NCBI GenBank assembly: GCA_028699065.1
Contig: JAQVVH010000002.1
Coordinates: forward strand, 229,049 to 293,048
Reading direction: 5' to 3'
Origin: Gallionella sp.
GTDB taxonomy: Bacteria; Pseudomonadota; Gammaproteobacteria; Burkholderiales; Gallionellaceae
DNA length: 64,000 bases
Below, one piece after another: positions 1 to 10,115 of this stretch. A program made the translations under genes and the position numbers. The notes under the pieces were generated by a model. That model was not told the origin of the DNA and did not search any database. It saw nothing but the letters and a program-made list of their open reading frames with translations. Each line of letters starts with the position of its first letter. Position 1 is the stretch's first letter.

Positions 1-191
1 CGAACCGAGCGTGTAAGCTCGTCGCTGCCATCCTGGAACAGCTCGGCCGCGATTGTTGCCTCGTGGTGCAATTCCAGCGCCTCGACACTACGCTGGTGGG
101 CATAGTCTGAATAAAGGATCGTCGCAACGCTGATAACTGAAAAAATAACGACCAAAAACACGGCCAGACGATTTGTGGTTTTAATTTTCAT
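1..191 (-). CDS. Membrane sensor protein, N-terminal fragment
   Basis: The window edge cuts this gene; only the first 63 codons are visible. The protein starts MKIKTTNRLAVFLVV and has one hydrophobic segment at about residues 9-27, followed by a polar, probably periplasmic stretch. That is the usual start of a membrane sensor such as a histidine kinase or chemoreceptor. It lies 50 bp downstream of an HD-GYP response regulator on the same strand, which favours a sensor kinase partner. No catalytic domain is visible, so the family is inferred from topology and context only. Confidence 0.5.
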   Translation of the reverse strand, partial: MKIKTTNRLAVFLVVIFSVISVATILYSDYAHQRSVEALELHHEATIAAELFQDGSDELTRSV

Positions 192-241
192 CCGCGCTCT
201 CCCTGAATTTCCGCACCCGTGCCACCAGACAACCCGTCTAA

Positions 242-1369
242 TCAGGCCTGGTCTTCATCGTGAAACCGGTTGGCAATTTCAGCAAACTGCTCCCGCATGG
301 CGAGATAGGCATCGACCACATCCGGATCAAAATGCCTGCCCCGTTCCTCGACCAAAAACGCCGTCACATTCTCCAATGCCATAGCGTCCTTATAAACCCG
401 GCGACTCATCAGAGCATCAAACACATCCGCCAGCGCCATGAGTCGCGCCGAAACCGGAATATCCTCACCCGCCAATCCCGCCGGATAACCGCTGCCATCC
501 CATTTTTCGTGATGTCCACGGCAGATCTCCTGGGCCACCCGCAGGAACTCGAAGGCACCGGACATTTGTTCGACCACTGCCGTATCGAGGCCAGCCAGCG
601 CGTTATCGATCGCACTTTCGATCGCGTTCGCACCCAGAACCGGATGTGCTTTCATCACTTCGTATTCTTCCGGTGTCAGCTTGCCCGGTTTCTGCAGGAC
701 AGCATCAGGAATGCCCACCTTGCCGATGTCATGCAGCGGCGCCGCCTTGACGATCATCTGCAGTTTGTTGCCGGCAAGCGCGTCCCTAAAGCGGGGATGA
801 TCTTTTAGTTTGTGTGCAAGTATTTCAATACTCCGTTGTGTGCGAACGATATGCAGACCTGTTTCCAGATCGCGAATTTCGCCCAGCGCCGCCAAGGCAC
901 GAATGGTCAAATCCTGCACCATCACGTTTTCGCGCATACGCCTCGCGATTTCCTTTTCCAGCCAGGTATTCTGGTCGGACAAAATGTCGCGGGCTTGTTT
1001 CAGCTCCAGCTGGGTTTTAATACGGGCCAGTACGATGTCCGGATTGAACGGCTTGGTAATGTAGTCCACCGCCCCCAGCGCCAGACCACGCTGCTCTTCG
1101 CTACTTTCGGTCAGTGCAGTCACGAAAATGACTGGAATCCCGCGGGTAGCTTCATCCTGTTTGAGTTGCCGGATCACCTCGTAACCGTCCATGCCGGGCA
1201 TCATCACATCAAGCAGGATGATGTCCGGCTGCAGGTCGGAACGTGCAATCGCAAGGGCACGTTCTCCTGAATTTGCCGCACGCACGCGATAAAGCGGCTG
1301 CAACAACTCTCCCAGTATGCTGAGGTTTTGCGGTGTGTCATCAACAATCAGAATTGTTTGGTCGCTCAT
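242..1369 (-). CDS. Response regulator with HD-GYP phosphodiesterase domain (RpfG-like)
   Basis: This is a 375-residue two-domain regulator. The N-terminal receiver domain (about 1-120) has the acidic pair D10-D11 and the phosphoacceptor D54 in IILLDVMMPG. A linker helix leads into an HD-GYP domain with HD at 213-214 (PLHDIGKVGIPD), HHE near 287 and GYP at 294-296. HD-GYP proteins of this type hydrolyse cyclic di-GMP when the receiver is phosphorylated. The ATG at 1369 was chosen because MSDQTILIVDD is a standard receiver start; an in-frame codon further upstream would run into the preceding gene. It follows the CopD-like gene by 7 bp and precedes the truncated sensor. Confidence 0.93.
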   Translation of the reverse strand: MSDQTILIVDDTPQNLSILGELLQPLYRVRAANSGERALAIARSDLQPDIILLDVMMPGMDGYEVIRQLKQDEATRGIPVIFVTALTESSEEQRGLALGAVDYITKPFNPDIVLARIKTQLELKQARDILSDQNTWLEKEIARRMRENVMVQDLTIRALAALGEIRDLETGLHIVRTQRSIEILAHKLKDHPRFRDALAGNKLQMIVKAAPLHDIGKVGIPDAVLQKPGKLTPEEYEVMKAHPVLGANAIESAIDNALAGLDTAVVEQMSGAFEFLRVAQEICRGHHEKWDGSGYPAGLAGEDIPVSARLMALADVFDALMSRRVYKDAMALENVTAFLVEERGRHFDPDVVDAYLAMREQFAEIANRFHDEDQA

Positions 1370-1376
1370 TTCCGGA

Positions 1377-1826
1377 TTACCCCAGATAAGGTGCCGCCGC
1401 CGCAAGGCCGGTAATCAGCAAGCCCAACGTCAGATTAATACCCACCCAGCGGCGAATCTGTCCGAGCACGCCACCCGCGGTTTTCCACTCCTCGGCCAGC
1501 ACCCCCCGGGCCAGGGACTTGTAAAGGGAAAAATAAACATAGGCGTAAATCAGCACCATCAGAATTCCGCCCCCCAGCATCACATGGACATACAGCGGCG
1601 CGCTGTCACCATACGAATGCAGCATCCCCAACCCCGAGACCAGAATCAATCCGACTACCGCCCAAACCCAGACAAAGAACCGCTGGAATACGTTGCGCCA
1701 CAGGCGCAGACGCTCCGGCGGCTGAAGTACGTCCACAGCGGCGGGACGCAAAATAACGTAGGCAAAAAACATACCGCCGACCCAGATCACGGCGGAAAGC
1801 AAATGGAGTAGTTTCAGTATGGCCAT
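1377..1826 (-). CDS. CopD-like four-helix integral membrane protein
   Basis: This 149-residue protein is mostly hydrophobic, with four predicted membrane helices at about 5-25, 49-70, 83-103 and 125-147. The early HLLSAVIWVGG motif resembles CopD/DUF2269-type membrane proteins, where a conserved His and Trp lie in the first helix. Some of these act in copper handling, but the substrate cannot be told from sequence. It lies 12 bp after rnhB and 7 bp before the HD-GYP regulator, so it is probably cotranscribed with both. Confidence 0.7.
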   Translation of the reverse strand: MAILKLLHLLSAVIWVGGMFFAYVILRPAAVDVLQPPERLRLWRNVFQRFFVWVWAVVGLILVSGLGMLHSYGDSAPLYVHVMLGGGILMVLIYAYVYFSLYKSLARGVLAEEWKTAGGVLGQIRRWVGINLTLGLLITGLAAAAPYLG

Positions 1827-1838
1827 TGGATTCTATTC

Positions 1839-2435
1839 TCAGAAAAATGAAATTTGTTCGGGTGCCTGCAAAACATCCCTGACCGGCTTGAAGCTCCGCC
1901 GGTGTACGGCGCTGACACCGTGTTCACGCAACGCGGCCAAATGTGCCGCCGTCGGATACCCTTTGTGTCGGTCAAAACCATAACATGGAAACTGTTCATG
2001 CAGCTGCATCATCCATGAATCGCGCGTGGTTTTTGCAAGGATGGAAGCGGCCGAAATCGCAGCGATTTTGCCATCGCCCTGCACAATGGCTTCGCTGGGA
2101 ATGCCGGTTTGCGGGCAATACAAACCATCGACCTGAATCTGCTGCGGCCTGATCGGTAGCGCTTCCACGGCACGGCGCATGGCCAGCAGCGTGGCCTGCA
2201 AAATATTCAGCCGGTCGATCTCTTCGACATCGGCAAACGCCACCGCCCAGGCCAGCGCCCGTTCCTTAATCAGCGGCGCGAGTGCATCGCGTTTTTTTTC
2301 AGACAATTTTTTGGAATCGTTCAACCCGTCGATCGGTCGGCGTTCATCCAGAATCACGGCTGCCGCACTCACCGGCCCCGCCAGCGGCCCCCGCCCGGCT
2401 TCATCAACGCCGCACACGAGCAACTGCAGGGTCAT
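1839..2435 (-). CDS. rnhB: Ribonuclease HII
   Basis: RNase HII cleaves the RNA strand of RNA-DNA hybrids and starts removal of misincorporated ribonucleotides. The 198-residue protein has [13 protein letters not shown] with the catalytic pair D11-E12, and the further acidic residues D103 (QVDGLYCP) and D121 ([12 protein letters not shown]) at the expected spacing. Length is normal. The start codon overlaps the lpxB stop by 4 bp (ATGA), so translation is probably coupled. The lpxA-lpxB-rnhB order is common in proteobacteria. Confidence 0.97.
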   Translation of the reverse strand: MTLQLLVCGVDEAGRGPLAGPVSAAAVILDERRPIDGLNDSKKLSEKKRDALAPLIKERALAWAVAFADVEEIDRLNILQATLLAMRRAVEALPIRPQQIQVDGLYCPQTGIPSEAIVQGDGKIAAISAASILAKTTRDSWMMQLHEQFPCYGFDRHKGYPTAAHLAALREHGVSAVHRRSFKPVRDVLQAPEQISFF

Positions 2436-3586
2436 GCGTCCGGAAGAAACGGCAGAATCGCCGCGGCCGCCTTCTCTGCCGTGTTTTGTTTGAGACTGCG
2501 GTGAAGTGCCAGAAACGTGGATTCGAGTCTCTCGACCGCCGGCTTGTCATTCACCAGATTAAGCAACGCCTGCGCAAGATTTTCCGGCGTCGCATCTTCC
2601 TGAATCAGTTCCGGCACCACGAAGCGCTCGCACAAGATATTGGGCAGGCCATAGTACGGCTGATAACTCTTGCGTTTCATCAGCTTCCACGACAAGGCGG
2701 GCATCCGGTAAGTGATTACCATCGGGCGCTTGAGCAAGGCGCATTCCAGCGTGGCAGTGCCCGAGGCGACAATCACGCCGTCGGCAGCAATCATCGCGTC
2801 CTGCGCATGACCGAACAACAGGGTGAAGGGCAACGCTTCGGCATCGGCCTCATAACGGATCTGCTCGAAAATGGCACGGGTTTCGCGACTCACCAGCGGC
2901 ACCAGAAACCGTGCCGCCGGCACCTGCTGCCAAATCTGTTTGGCAGTATCAATCAGCAGACGCGCCAGTTGTTTTACTTCACTTTGCCGGCTGCCCGGCA
3001 GCAGTGCGAATACCGGCACATCCAGCGGAATGCGCATGGTTTCGCGCATTGCCGCCCGATTGGGTACCTCTGGCAACATGTCCGCCAGCGGATGTCCGAC
3101 ATAGGTCACGGGAATGTCCGCCTGCTGATAAATTTTCGGCTCGTGCGGAAACAGCGCCAACATGTGGCTGACCGCGCGCTTGATCTTGTGAATGCGCTCG
3201 CCGCGCCAGGCCCAGATCGAGGGGCTTACGTAGTGAATGGCGGGAATGCCCCGCGACTTAAGCGCAAGTTCCAGATCGAGGTTGAAATCCGGCGCATCGA
3301 TGCCGATAAACGCGTCGGGCTTGTGCACGAAAAAATGGTCGCGCAACTGGCGGCGAATGCCAATGATTTCGCGATAGTGGCGCAGCACCTCGACATAGCC
3401 GCGCACGGCTAGTTTTTCCATGGGGAACAGGATTTCCATGCCGGCGGCTTTCATCTTCGGACCGCCGATGCCTACAAAATGGAGGTCCGGGCGAACCTGT
3501 TTAAGCGCCGCAATCAGATGACTTCCCAGCAAGTCACCCGAAGCTTCCCCCGCGACCATGCCGATGACCGGTGTTTTGGGTGACAT
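2432..3586 (-). CDS. lpxB: Lipid-A-disaccharide synthase
   Basis: LpxB joins UDP-2,3-diacylglucosamine and lipid X to give the lipid A disaccharide, at the inner face of the inner membrane. The 384-residue protein has the N-terminal family motif GEASGDLLG, the [10 protein letters not shown] segment and the C-terminal [10 protein letters not shown] region that binds the UDP-sugar in GT19 enzymes. Length is typical. It follows lpxA by 15 bp and overlaps rnhB by 4 bp, within the bamA-skp-lpxD-fabZ-lpxA-lpxB block. Confidence 0.97.
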   Translation of the reverse strand: MSPKTPVIGMVAGEASGDLLGSHLIAALKQVRPDLHFVGIGGPKMKAAGMEILFPMEKLAVRGYVEVLRHYREIIGIRRQLRDHFFVHKPDAFIGIDAPDFNLDLELALKSRGIPAIHYVSPSIWAWRGERIHKIKRAVSHMLALFPHEPKIYQQADIPVTYVGHPLADMLPEVPNRAAMRETMRIPLDVPVFALLPGSRQSEVKQLARLLIDTAKQIWQQVPAARFLVPLVSRETRAIFEQIRYEADAEALPFTLLFGHAQDAMIAADGVIVASGTATLECALLKRPMVITYRMPALSWKLMKRKSYQPYYGLPNILCERFVVPELIQEDATPENLAQALLNLVNDKPAVERLESTFLALHRSLKQNTAEKAAAAILPFLPDA

Positions 3587-3601
3587 TAAAACTCCCGCGA
3601 A

Positions 3602-4372
3602 TCAGCGCACAATGCCGCGCGTTGAAGTCGCCAGAAAATCGGCCAACAGCTGCAACTCGGGATGCGCCGGCAGCTGCGATGCGATTGCACTGCGCGCTTC
3701 ATCCAGACCCAGTCCGGACTTGTACAGTGTCTTGTACGCCCGTTTGATCGCCATGATGGCCGGGCTGGAAAAGCCGCGACGCTTGAGTCCCTCGGCATTG
3801 ATACCGTGCGGCGCGGAGGGATTACCGGAAACCAGCGTGTACGGCGGCACGTCCTGCAGCAGAATGGATCCCATGCCGCTGATGATGTGCGCGCCGATAC
3901 GCACAAACTGATGCACCACGGTGAAGCCGCCAAGAATGGCGTGGTCGTGAACGTGCACGTGACCGGCAAGCTGGGCATTGTTGGCAAAAATCGTGTGGTT
4001 GCCAACCTGGCAATCATGCGCCAGATGCACGTAGGCCATGATCCAGTTGTGATTGCCGACGCTGGTTACACCCGTGTCCTGTGCCGTACCGAGATTGAAG
4101 GTACAGAACTCGCGAATGGTGTTGTGATCACCGATTTCCAGCCGGGTCGGTTCATTGGCGTATTTTTTGTCCTGGGGAATTTCACCCAGCGAACAGAACT
4201 GGAAAATGCGGTTGTGTTGGCCGATGCGGGTATGGCCATTAATTACGACATGCGGACCAATCGTGGTCCCCGCACCGATCTCGACGTGTTCGCCGATAAG
4301 CGAATAGGCGCCGACTTCGACGTCGTCTGCCAGACGGGCATTCGGGTGAACAATGGCGGTGGGATGAATCAT
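3602..4372 (-). CDS. lpxA: Acyl-ACP--UDP-N-acetylglucosamine O-acyltransferase
   Basis: LpxA carries out the first step of lipid A synthesis, moving a hydroxyacyl chain from ACP to UDP-GlcNAc. The 256-residue protein is built of left-handed beta-helix hexapeptide repeats through about residue 190. The YVHLAHDC segment holds H116 and H119; H119 matches the catalytic His of E. coli LpxA. A helical C-terminal domain follows. It sits 22 bp after fabZ in the usual lipid A gene order. Confidence 0.97.
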   Translation of the reverse strand: MIHPTAIVHPNARLADDVEVGAYSLIGEHVEIGAGTTIGPHVVINGHTRIGQHNRIFQFCSLGEIPQDKKYANEPTRLEIGDHNTIREFCTFNLGTAQDTGVTSVGNHNWIMAYVHLAHDCQVGNHTIFANNAQLAGHVHVHDHAILGGFTVVHQFVRIGAHIISGMGSILLQDVPPYTLVSGNPSAPHGINAEGLKRRGFSSPAIMAIKRAYKTLYKSGLGLDEARSAIASQLPAHPELQLLADFLATSTRGIVR

Positions 4373-4394
4373 GCTATTCGCTCGCGTGAGATGC

Positions 4395-4844
4395 TCAGGC
4401 GACCGTTTTCACGGTACACATCAGCTCCGCTTCGGCAGCCAGCTGACCATCTACCTCAGCCCTGGCGGAAAATTTGAACACACCGCGCATGCTGCGGGTC
4501 AGCGAGACCTTGAAAATCAGCTGATCGCCAGGCCCGACCGGACGCTTGAAGCGCGCGTTGTCAATTCCGGCGAAGTAGTACACCGATTTCTCGTCCGGCT
4601 TGCTTTCCATGGACTGGAACGACAGCAGGGCGGCAACCTGGGCCATCGCTTCGATAATCAGAACCCCCGGCATGACGGGATGATGCGGATAATGCCCCGG
4701 AAAAAAGGGCTCGTTGATGGTCACGTTTTTCAGGGCGACGATGTCCTTGCCCGGTTCGAGCGCGAGCACCCGGTCCACCAGCAGGAACGGATAACGATGC
4801 GGCAGGCTTTCCAAAATGGCGTGTATATCCATGGTGTGACTCAT
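4395..4844 (-). CDS. fabZ: 3-hydroxyacyl-ACP dehydratase FabZ
   Basis: FabZ dehydrates 3-hydroxyacyl-ACP in fatty acid synthesis and competes with LpxA for hydroxyacyl-ACP. The hot-dog fold is marked by [13 protein letters not shown], then the catalytic H51 ([10 protein letters not shown]) and E65 (IIEAMAQ). The start at 4844 overlaps the lpxD stop by 4 bp and has a GGAG eight bases upstream. A second ATG 12 bp later (MDIHAIL) is a possible alternative. Confidence 0.97.
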   Translation of the reverse strand: MSHTMDIHAILESLPHRYPFLLVDRVLALEPGKDIVALKNVTINEPFFPGHYPHHPVMPGVLIIEAMAQVAALLSFQSMESKPDEKSVYYFAGIDNARFKRPVGPGDQLIFKVSLTRSMRGVFKFSARAEVDGQLAAEAELMCTVKTVA

Positions 4845-5896
4845 CTTGCTTCTCCCTCGGAATTGTCTTCTTTTAATATTTCAATCTGTTTTTCCAGCGC
4901 CTTGAGGCGCTTGGCCATGCCGTCAAGATGGCGCAGGTGCACGGCATTTCGGCGCCAGTCGTCATTCGGGCTGAAGGGGTAAATACCGCTGTAGCTGCCC
5001 GCCTCGCGTATCGATTTTCCAATCAGCGTGAACGAGGATATCTCGACGTGATCGGCGATCTGCAAGTGCCCCAGAATTCCCGCGCTGCCGCCGATGCGAC
5101 AATAACGCCCGATGCTGGCGCTGCCCGCAATACCCACACATCCGGCGATAGCGGTATGCGCACCGATGCGTACGTTATGCGCAATCTGAATCTGGTTGTC
5201 GAGTTTCACGCCGTCTTCAATCACGGTGTCGTCGAGTGCGCCACGGTCTATGGTGGTGTTCGCCCCGACTTCAACATCATTGCCAATCACGACACGACCG
5301 ACCTGGGGAATCTTGATCCAGCGTCCTGCTTCCATGGCGAAACCAAAACCATCGGAACCGATCACCACGCCCGAATGCGCGATGAAATCATCACCAATAA
5401 CGCAACCGTGGTAAATCGTCACGTTGGGATACAAGCGTGCGCGGGAACCAATGCGCGTACCTTCGCCGACAACGCAACCCTCGCCGACAATACTTTCGGC
5501 ACCAATGCGTGCCCGCGCGCCGATGACTGCCGTTGCCGCGATGCTGGCGGAAGGATGAATGTCGGCATCCGCCGCCACGACGGCAGACGGATGGATACCC
5601 GCAGGCACGGACGGCAGCGGATTGAGCAAACCCGAGACTTTGGCAAAATAAGCATAGGGGTTTTCGGAAATGATGCGCGGCAAGCTCGTCGCGTCGGCAT
5701 CATCCTCACCCAGAATGACGGCGGCCGCAGCGGTAGCGGCCAACTGTGCGCGATACTTGCTGTTGGTCAGGAAGCTGATGTGCTGTGGCCCGGCGTGTTC
5801 CAGTGTGGCGACCGCCTCGACACGCGTGCCGGCATCCCCTATCACCCGGCCGCCGAGCCGGGCCGCAATATCGCCAAGTTGCCAGGAAACTGCCAT
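4841..5896 (-). CDS. lpxD: UDP-3-O-acylglucosamine N-acyltransferase
   Basis: LpxD adds the second hydroxyacyl chain, to the 2-amino group, after LpxC. The 351-residue protein has an N-terminal uridine-binding domain (about 1-100), a long hexapeptide-repeat beta-helix, the IAHN segment carrying the conserved His, and a short C-terminal helical tail ([14 protein letters not shown]). It lies 9 bp after skp and overlaps fabZ by 4 bp. Confidence 0.97.
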   Translation of the reverse strand: MAVSWQLGDIAARLGGRVIGDAGTRVEAVATLEHAGPQHISFLTNSKYRAQLAATAAAAVILGEDDADATSLPRIISENPYAYFAKVSGLLNPLPSVPAGIHPSAVVAADADIHPSASIAATAVIGARARIGAESIVGEGCVVGEGTRIGSRARLYPNVTIYHGCVIGDDFIAHSGVVIGSDGFGFAMEAGRWIKIPQVGRVVIGNDVEVGANTTIDRGALDDTVIEDGVKLDNQIQIAHNVRIGAHTAIAGCVGIAGSASIGRYCRIGGSAGILGHLQIADHVEISSFTLIGKSIREAGSYSGIYPFSPNDDWRRNAVHLRHLDGMAKRLKALEKQIEILKEDNSEGEAR

Positions 5897-5905
5897 TGCC
5901 GGAGA

Positions 5906-6418
5906 TTATTTGGTTTCGGCTTTTTCAGTCGCCAGGAACTTGATCACCCTGTCGGTGACATCGATTTTCGGATTGCGATAAACCGCCTCTTGCAGAATCA
6001 GGTCGTACTTCTCGTTCTCCGCGATGGCTTGAATCGCCTTGTTGGCCAGTTCCAGCACGATGGCCAATTCTTCATTCTTGCGCAGATTCAGATCTTCGCG
6101 AAATTCACGTTGCATACGCTGAAGATTGACATTGAGCGCGGTCAGTTCGCGTTCCTTGTTGCGATGGTCGGCATCAGACAGCTTGGTCCCGTCCTTTTCC
6201 AGAGAGGATTGCAGCTCCCGGATCTGTTTCATCATTTTTTTGATTTCCTGGTCGCGCCCGGAAAACTCTTTCTCGATACGTTTTTCCGCCTTGAGCGCCG
6301 GCGCGGATTCCCGCAGGATGCGCTCTGTATCAACGACTCCGACCCTGAAATCCGCGGCCTGACTCAGCCCCGAAAAACATAGCGTCAGCAAAATTCCTGC
6401 TTTGAAAAATACATTCAT
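5906..6418 (-). CDS. skp: Periplasmic chaperone Skp/OmpH
   Basis: Skp holds unfolded outer-membrane proteins in the periplasm and delivers them to BamA, encoded just upstream. The protein starts MNVFFKAGILLTL and has a signal peptide ending near SQA, followed by a charged helical, coiled-coil-prone region (about residues 40-115), as expected for the tentacles of the trimer. The ATG at 6418 is preferred because GAGGAG lies 8 bases upstream; the ATG at 6424 would leave only 2 bases. The mature length of about 150 residues fits the family. Confidence 0.92.
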   Translation of the reverse strand: MNVFFKAGILLTLCFSGLSQAADFRVGVVDTERILRESAPALKAEKRIEKEFSGRDQEIKKMMKQIRELQSSLEKDGTKLSDADHRNKERELTALNVNLQRMQREFREDLNLRKNEELAIVLELANKAIQAIAENEKYDLILQEAVYRNPKIDVTDRVIKFLATEKAETK

Positions 6419-6464
6419 CTTCATAACTCCTCGAAAAAATCGATCTCTCAATAACGCTTCACGC

Positions 6465-8741
6465 CTAGAACATCGACCCCAAACTAAACTGGAACTTTTG
6501 CAGCCTGTCGACGGGCTGTTTATTCAGGGGCACAGCATAACTGAATTTGATCGGCCCAATCGGCGATAGCCAGGTCAACGCCACGCCGCTGGAATAACGC
6601 AAACCGGCGGTCCCCGGTTGATCACCCGGACCATAAACCGCTCCGCCATCTATGAATCCGCTCAGCCGCACTGATTTTTCCTTAATCCCGGGAAACGGCA
6701 CCAGCAATTCGGCGCTGCCAACGACACGGCGATCACCGCCCAAAGAAGCGCCTGCGGCATCTCTGGGGCCCAGCGAGTTCGCCTCAAAGCCGCGTACCGA
6801 GCCTGTGCCGCCCGCATAGAAGTTTTTGAAGAAAGGTAGTTCCTTTCCGCCATATCCTCCAGCCACACCCGCCTCCCCGTTGAACATCAGGATCACATCC
6901 TGGCTGACCGGGTAATACCACTGGTGCTGGTAGTTAAGTTTGTAATAGCGCATATCCAGAACCGGCAATGCCCATTCCATAAATGCACTCTGAACCGTAC
7001 CTTCTGTCGTATAGATCGCACTGTCGCGACTGTCGCGCCCCCACCCTACCGTGCCCAACAGGTTGCGGTTAGTCGCACCGAAGGTATTCACATAATCCAC
7101 AATTCGCGCCGGCGAATTGGGCAGTATTCCCAGCTGGGTTTCTTCGACCGACAAGCCGTAACGGATACTCTCGTCTTCGGCAATCGGGACGCCAAAATTC
7201 ACGCCACCACCCATGGTATGGGAGGAATACTGAGTCACGGACGTACTGCGGGAATCCGTGTTGCGTTTAAAAAGGTTGAACCCGCGACTCACACCTTCAT
7301 CCGTGTAATAAGGATTGGTATAAGAAAATGAATAAACCTGGTTGATTTTCCCGGTATTCAATTGCACCGCGGCGTGATTGCCACTACCGAACAGGTTGGC
7401 TTGGCTAACTCCGCCCGTAAACGTCAATCCCTCCCCCCCAGAGTAACCTGCGCCCACCGAAATGTTGCCGGTTGATTTTTCCTCGACGGAAACATCCACA
7501 TCCATTTGATCGTTGGTCCCGGGAACCGGCGGCGTTTCCACATTGACCGCCGCAAAGAAGTTCAGCTTATCGGTACGCTGCTTGGACTTCTTGATCTTGT
7601 CCACGTCAAACCATGCGCCCTCAACCTGGCGGAATTCGCGGCGAATCACCTCGTCGCGGGTTTTGTCGTTACCGGCAATGTTGATGCGACGGATATACAC
7701 GCGCTGACCGGGGTCCACGACAATATTGAACGCGACCTGATGTTTTTCCTTATTGATTTCCGGAATCGCATTAACGTTGGCAAATGCATAGCCATCCTTG
7801 CCCAGCCGGTCGCTGATCAAGCGGGTTGTTTCGGTCAGCGATTTGCGCGAGAACGTGTCACCAGGCTTGATCTGAACCAGCGCCTCAATTTCCGGTTTCG
7901 GCACCAGCGTATTGCCTGCGACGCCCACTTCTGACACCGTATACTTCGGTCCTTCAGTCAGGTTGATCGTGATGTAGATATCTTTTTTGTCAGGCGTAAT
8001 GGAAACCTGGGTTGAATCAATCCCGAATTCCAGATAACCGCTATCCATGTAGAACGAACGGATCGTCTCCATGTCGGCCGAAAGCTTTTGCTTGGAATAC
8101 TGGTCGTTCTTGCTAAACCAACTCATCCAGTCCGGGGTGCTGAGCTTAAGCATATCCAGCAACTCATCCTCGGGATAAGCCTTGTTGCCGACCAGATTGA
8201 TCTGCTTGATTTTGGACACCTCGCCTTCAACCACATTGAAGACAATCGCCACGCGATTACGCTCCAGCTCGGTCACCGTGGTTTTAACACTCACCGCATA
8301 TTTTCCACGGGCGACATACTGGCGCTTCAAATCCTGAACCGCCTTGTCCAGCGCGCCCTTGTCGAAAATGCGCGCCTCGGCAAGGCCGGCGTATTTCATG
8401 TTGTCCTTAAGCTGCTGCGCCGGGAAGTCCTTGATGCCATTCAGCTGAATGCTGGCGATCGAGGGGCGCTCGCGTACCAGCACGATCAATACGCCCTGTT
8501 CGACCTCAAGTCGGACGTCCTTGAAAAAGCCCGTGGCATACAGCGCCCGGATAGCTTCCGCGGCGCGCTGGTCATCCAACGTCTCACCGACCTTGACCGG
8601 CAAATAGCTGAACACCGTTCCCGGCTCGGTTCGCTGAATACCCTCGACCCGAATATCGGTGATTTTGAATGGCTGGATCGCCCAGGTAACGGGCGAGATA
8701 CAAAGCAGGGAGAACAACCCCACCAGTTTTTTCAGTTTCAT
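6465..8741 (-). CDS. bamA: Outer-membrane protein assembly factor BamA
   Basis: BamA is the core of the BAM complex that inserts beta-barrels into the outer membrane. The 758-residue protein has a signal peptide of about 21 residues, five POTRA repeats (about 24-420) and a C-terminal 16-strand barrel. The conserved VRGF motif of loop 6 is present (GGTGSVRGFEANSLGPRD) and the chain ends in Phe, as barrel proteins do. It follows rseP by 3 bp. The BAM lipoprotein gene bamB lies elsewhere in the window, near 47 kb. Confidence 0.98.
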   Translation of the reverse strand: MKLKKLVGLFSLLCISPVTWAIQPFKITDIRVEGIQRTEPGTVFSYLPVKVGETLDDQRAAEAIRALYATGFFKDVRLEVEQGVLIVLVRERPSIASIQLNGIKDFPAQQLKDNMKYAGLAEARIFDKGALDKAVQDLKRQYVARGKYAVSVKTTVTELERNRVAIVFNVVEGEVSKIKQINLVGNKAYPEDELLDMLKLSTPDWMSWFSKNDQYSKQKLSADMETIRSFYMDSGYLEFGIDSTQVSITPDKKDIYITINLTEGPKYTVSEVGVAGNTLVPKPEIEALVQIKPGDTFSRKSLTETTRLISDRLGKDGYAFANVNAIPEINKEKHQVAFNIVVDPGQRVYIRRINIAGNDKTRDEVIRREFRQVEGAWFDVDKIKKSKQRTDKLNFFAAVNVETPPVPGTNDQMDVDVSVEEKSTGNISVGAGYSGGEGLTFTGGVSQANLFGSGNHAAVQLNTGKINQVYSFSYTNPYYTDEGVSRGFNLFKRNTDSRSTSVTQYSSHTMGGGVNFGVPIAEDESIRYGLSVEETQLGILPNSPARIVDYVNTFGATNRNLLGTVGWGRDSRDSAIYTTEGTVQSAFMEWALPVLDMRYYKLNYQHQWYYPVSQDVILMFNGEAGVAGGYGGKELPFFKNFYAGGTGSVRGFEANSLGPRDAAGASLGGDRRVVGSAELLVPFPGIKEKSVRLSGFIDGGAVYGPGDQPGTAGLRYSSGVALTWLSPIGPIKFSYAVPLNKQPVDRLQKFQFSLGSMF

Positions 8742-8744
8742 GAG

Positions 8745-10115
8745 TTACCCTGAAATAAGGCGATTGATATCGTTGTAAATTGCAAACACCATCAGCGTTC
8801 CCAGCAGGGCCACACCAATTTTCTGGCCCAGCGCCCAAGTCTCTTCCGAAACCGGACTTCCCTTGAGCAATTCCGCGACATAATACAGCAAGTGCCCGCC
8901 ATCCAATAAGGGGATCGGCAGCAGATTCAGCACCCCAAGGCTAACGCTAATCAGCGCGAGAAAACCGAGATACGCCACCAATCCCATACCGGCAGACTGG
9001 CCGGCGTAATCGGCAATCGTGATGGGACCGCTCAGATTCTTCATGGAAACCTCGCCCAGCAACATTTTGCCCAGCATTTTCAGGCTGATCAGCGAGGTAT
9101 CCCAGGTTTTACGCAGCGATTCTTCCAGCGCTGCGGCCGGGCCGTAGGAAACGGAGGTCAACAACGCTGAACGGGCGTCGGGGTCCACTTGCGGCGCGGC
9201 ACCGATGCGGCCGACAAGCAAACCGTTTTCCCTGACGGACTGGGGAATAATTTGCAACGACAACTGCTGCTCACCGCGGAAAATTTCCAGCCCGACAGGT
9301 CGGTCCGGATGTGCACGGACAATATCCACCACTTCCTGCCAACGCCCCACCTGAAGCCCATCCGCAGCCACGATCCGATCTCCCGGGAGAAGGCCAGCCC
9401 GCTGCGCCACGCTGTCTTCCAGCACATGGCCGATGACCGGCAGCAACAACGGCTCGTAGAGTTTCAGTCCCAACTTTCCAAGAAAATCACCCTCCAAATC
9501 CTGAACAGAAAGATGGCGCATATCCAGGAGATGGTAGCGAAGGGTACCGTCCGGCGCGCGCCCCTGAAGCTGCAAATCGCCACCGTTTCGGTCATCACTG
9601 CCAAGTAAATTTTTCATCACCAGCCAGCGTACATCCTGCCAGCTTTTTACAGATTCGCCCTCTATAGACGTTAGCATTTCGCCGGGGACAATCTTCGCGC
9701 TGGCCGCCGGCGTTCCCAAAGGCGGCTCGCCGAGCAGCGGTTTAAGTGCGGGGACCCCATGGATGAACAGAATCCAGTACAACACAATCGCCAGCAAAAA
9801 ATTGGCCAGCGGGCCGGCCACCACAATCGCCATACGCTGCAACACCGGCTTCCGATTGAAGGCACGCTGAACTTCGTCGGGAGCCACGTCGCCCTCGCGC
9901 TCGTCCAGCATTTTGACGTAGCCGCCCAGCGGAATCGCCGAAATCACCCATTCAGTTTCGCCATTACCAAAATGCTTGCGCAGCAAAACCCGACCAAAAC
10001 CCACCGAAAAACGCAGCACCTTGACATCGCACAGCCGCGCAACCCAGTAATGCCCCAACTCGTGAAAAATCACCAGCAGTGCAATCGCACCAATGAAGGC
10101 AAGTAGGGTCGTCAT
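8745..10115 (-). CDS. rseP: Site-2 intramembrane metalloprotease RseP
   Basis: RseP cleaves the anti-sigma factor RseA within the membrane and so releases sigma E in envelope stress; it also clears signal-peptide remnants. The 456-residue protein has the zinc motif HELGH at 18-22 in the first helix, two PDZ domains (about 110-300) and the second catalytic motif [12 protein letters not shown] near 397. The start overlaps the dxr stop by 4 bp. Confidence 0.97.
   Translation of the reverse strand: MTTLLAFIGAIALLVIFHELGHYWVARLCDVKVLRFSVGFGRVLLRKHFGNGETEWVISAIPLGGYVKMLDEREGDVAPDEVQRAFNRKPVLQRMAIVVAGPLANFLLAIVLYWILFIHGVPALKPLLGEPPLGTPAASAKIVPGEMLTSIEGESVKSWQDVRWLVMKNLLGSDDRNGGDLQLQGRAPDGTLRYHLLDMRHLSVQDLEGDFLGKLGLKLYEPLLLPVIGHVLEDSVAQRAGLLPGDRIVAADGLQVGRWQEVVDIVRAHPDRPVGLEIFRGEQQLSLQIIPQSVRENGLLVGRIGAAPQVDPDARSALLTSVSYGPAAALEESLRKTWDTSLISLKMLGKMLLGEVSMKNLSGPITIADYAGQSAGMGLVAYLGFLALISVSLGVLNLLPIPLLDGGHLLYYVAELLKGSPVSEETWALGQKIGVALLGTLMVFAIYNDINRLISG

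Noticed and set aside
4928..6382. 484-codon plus-strand open frame opposite lpxD and skp
   Set aside because: It is the shadow of GC-rich minus-strand genes; its sequence is low in hydrophobic order and matches no family.
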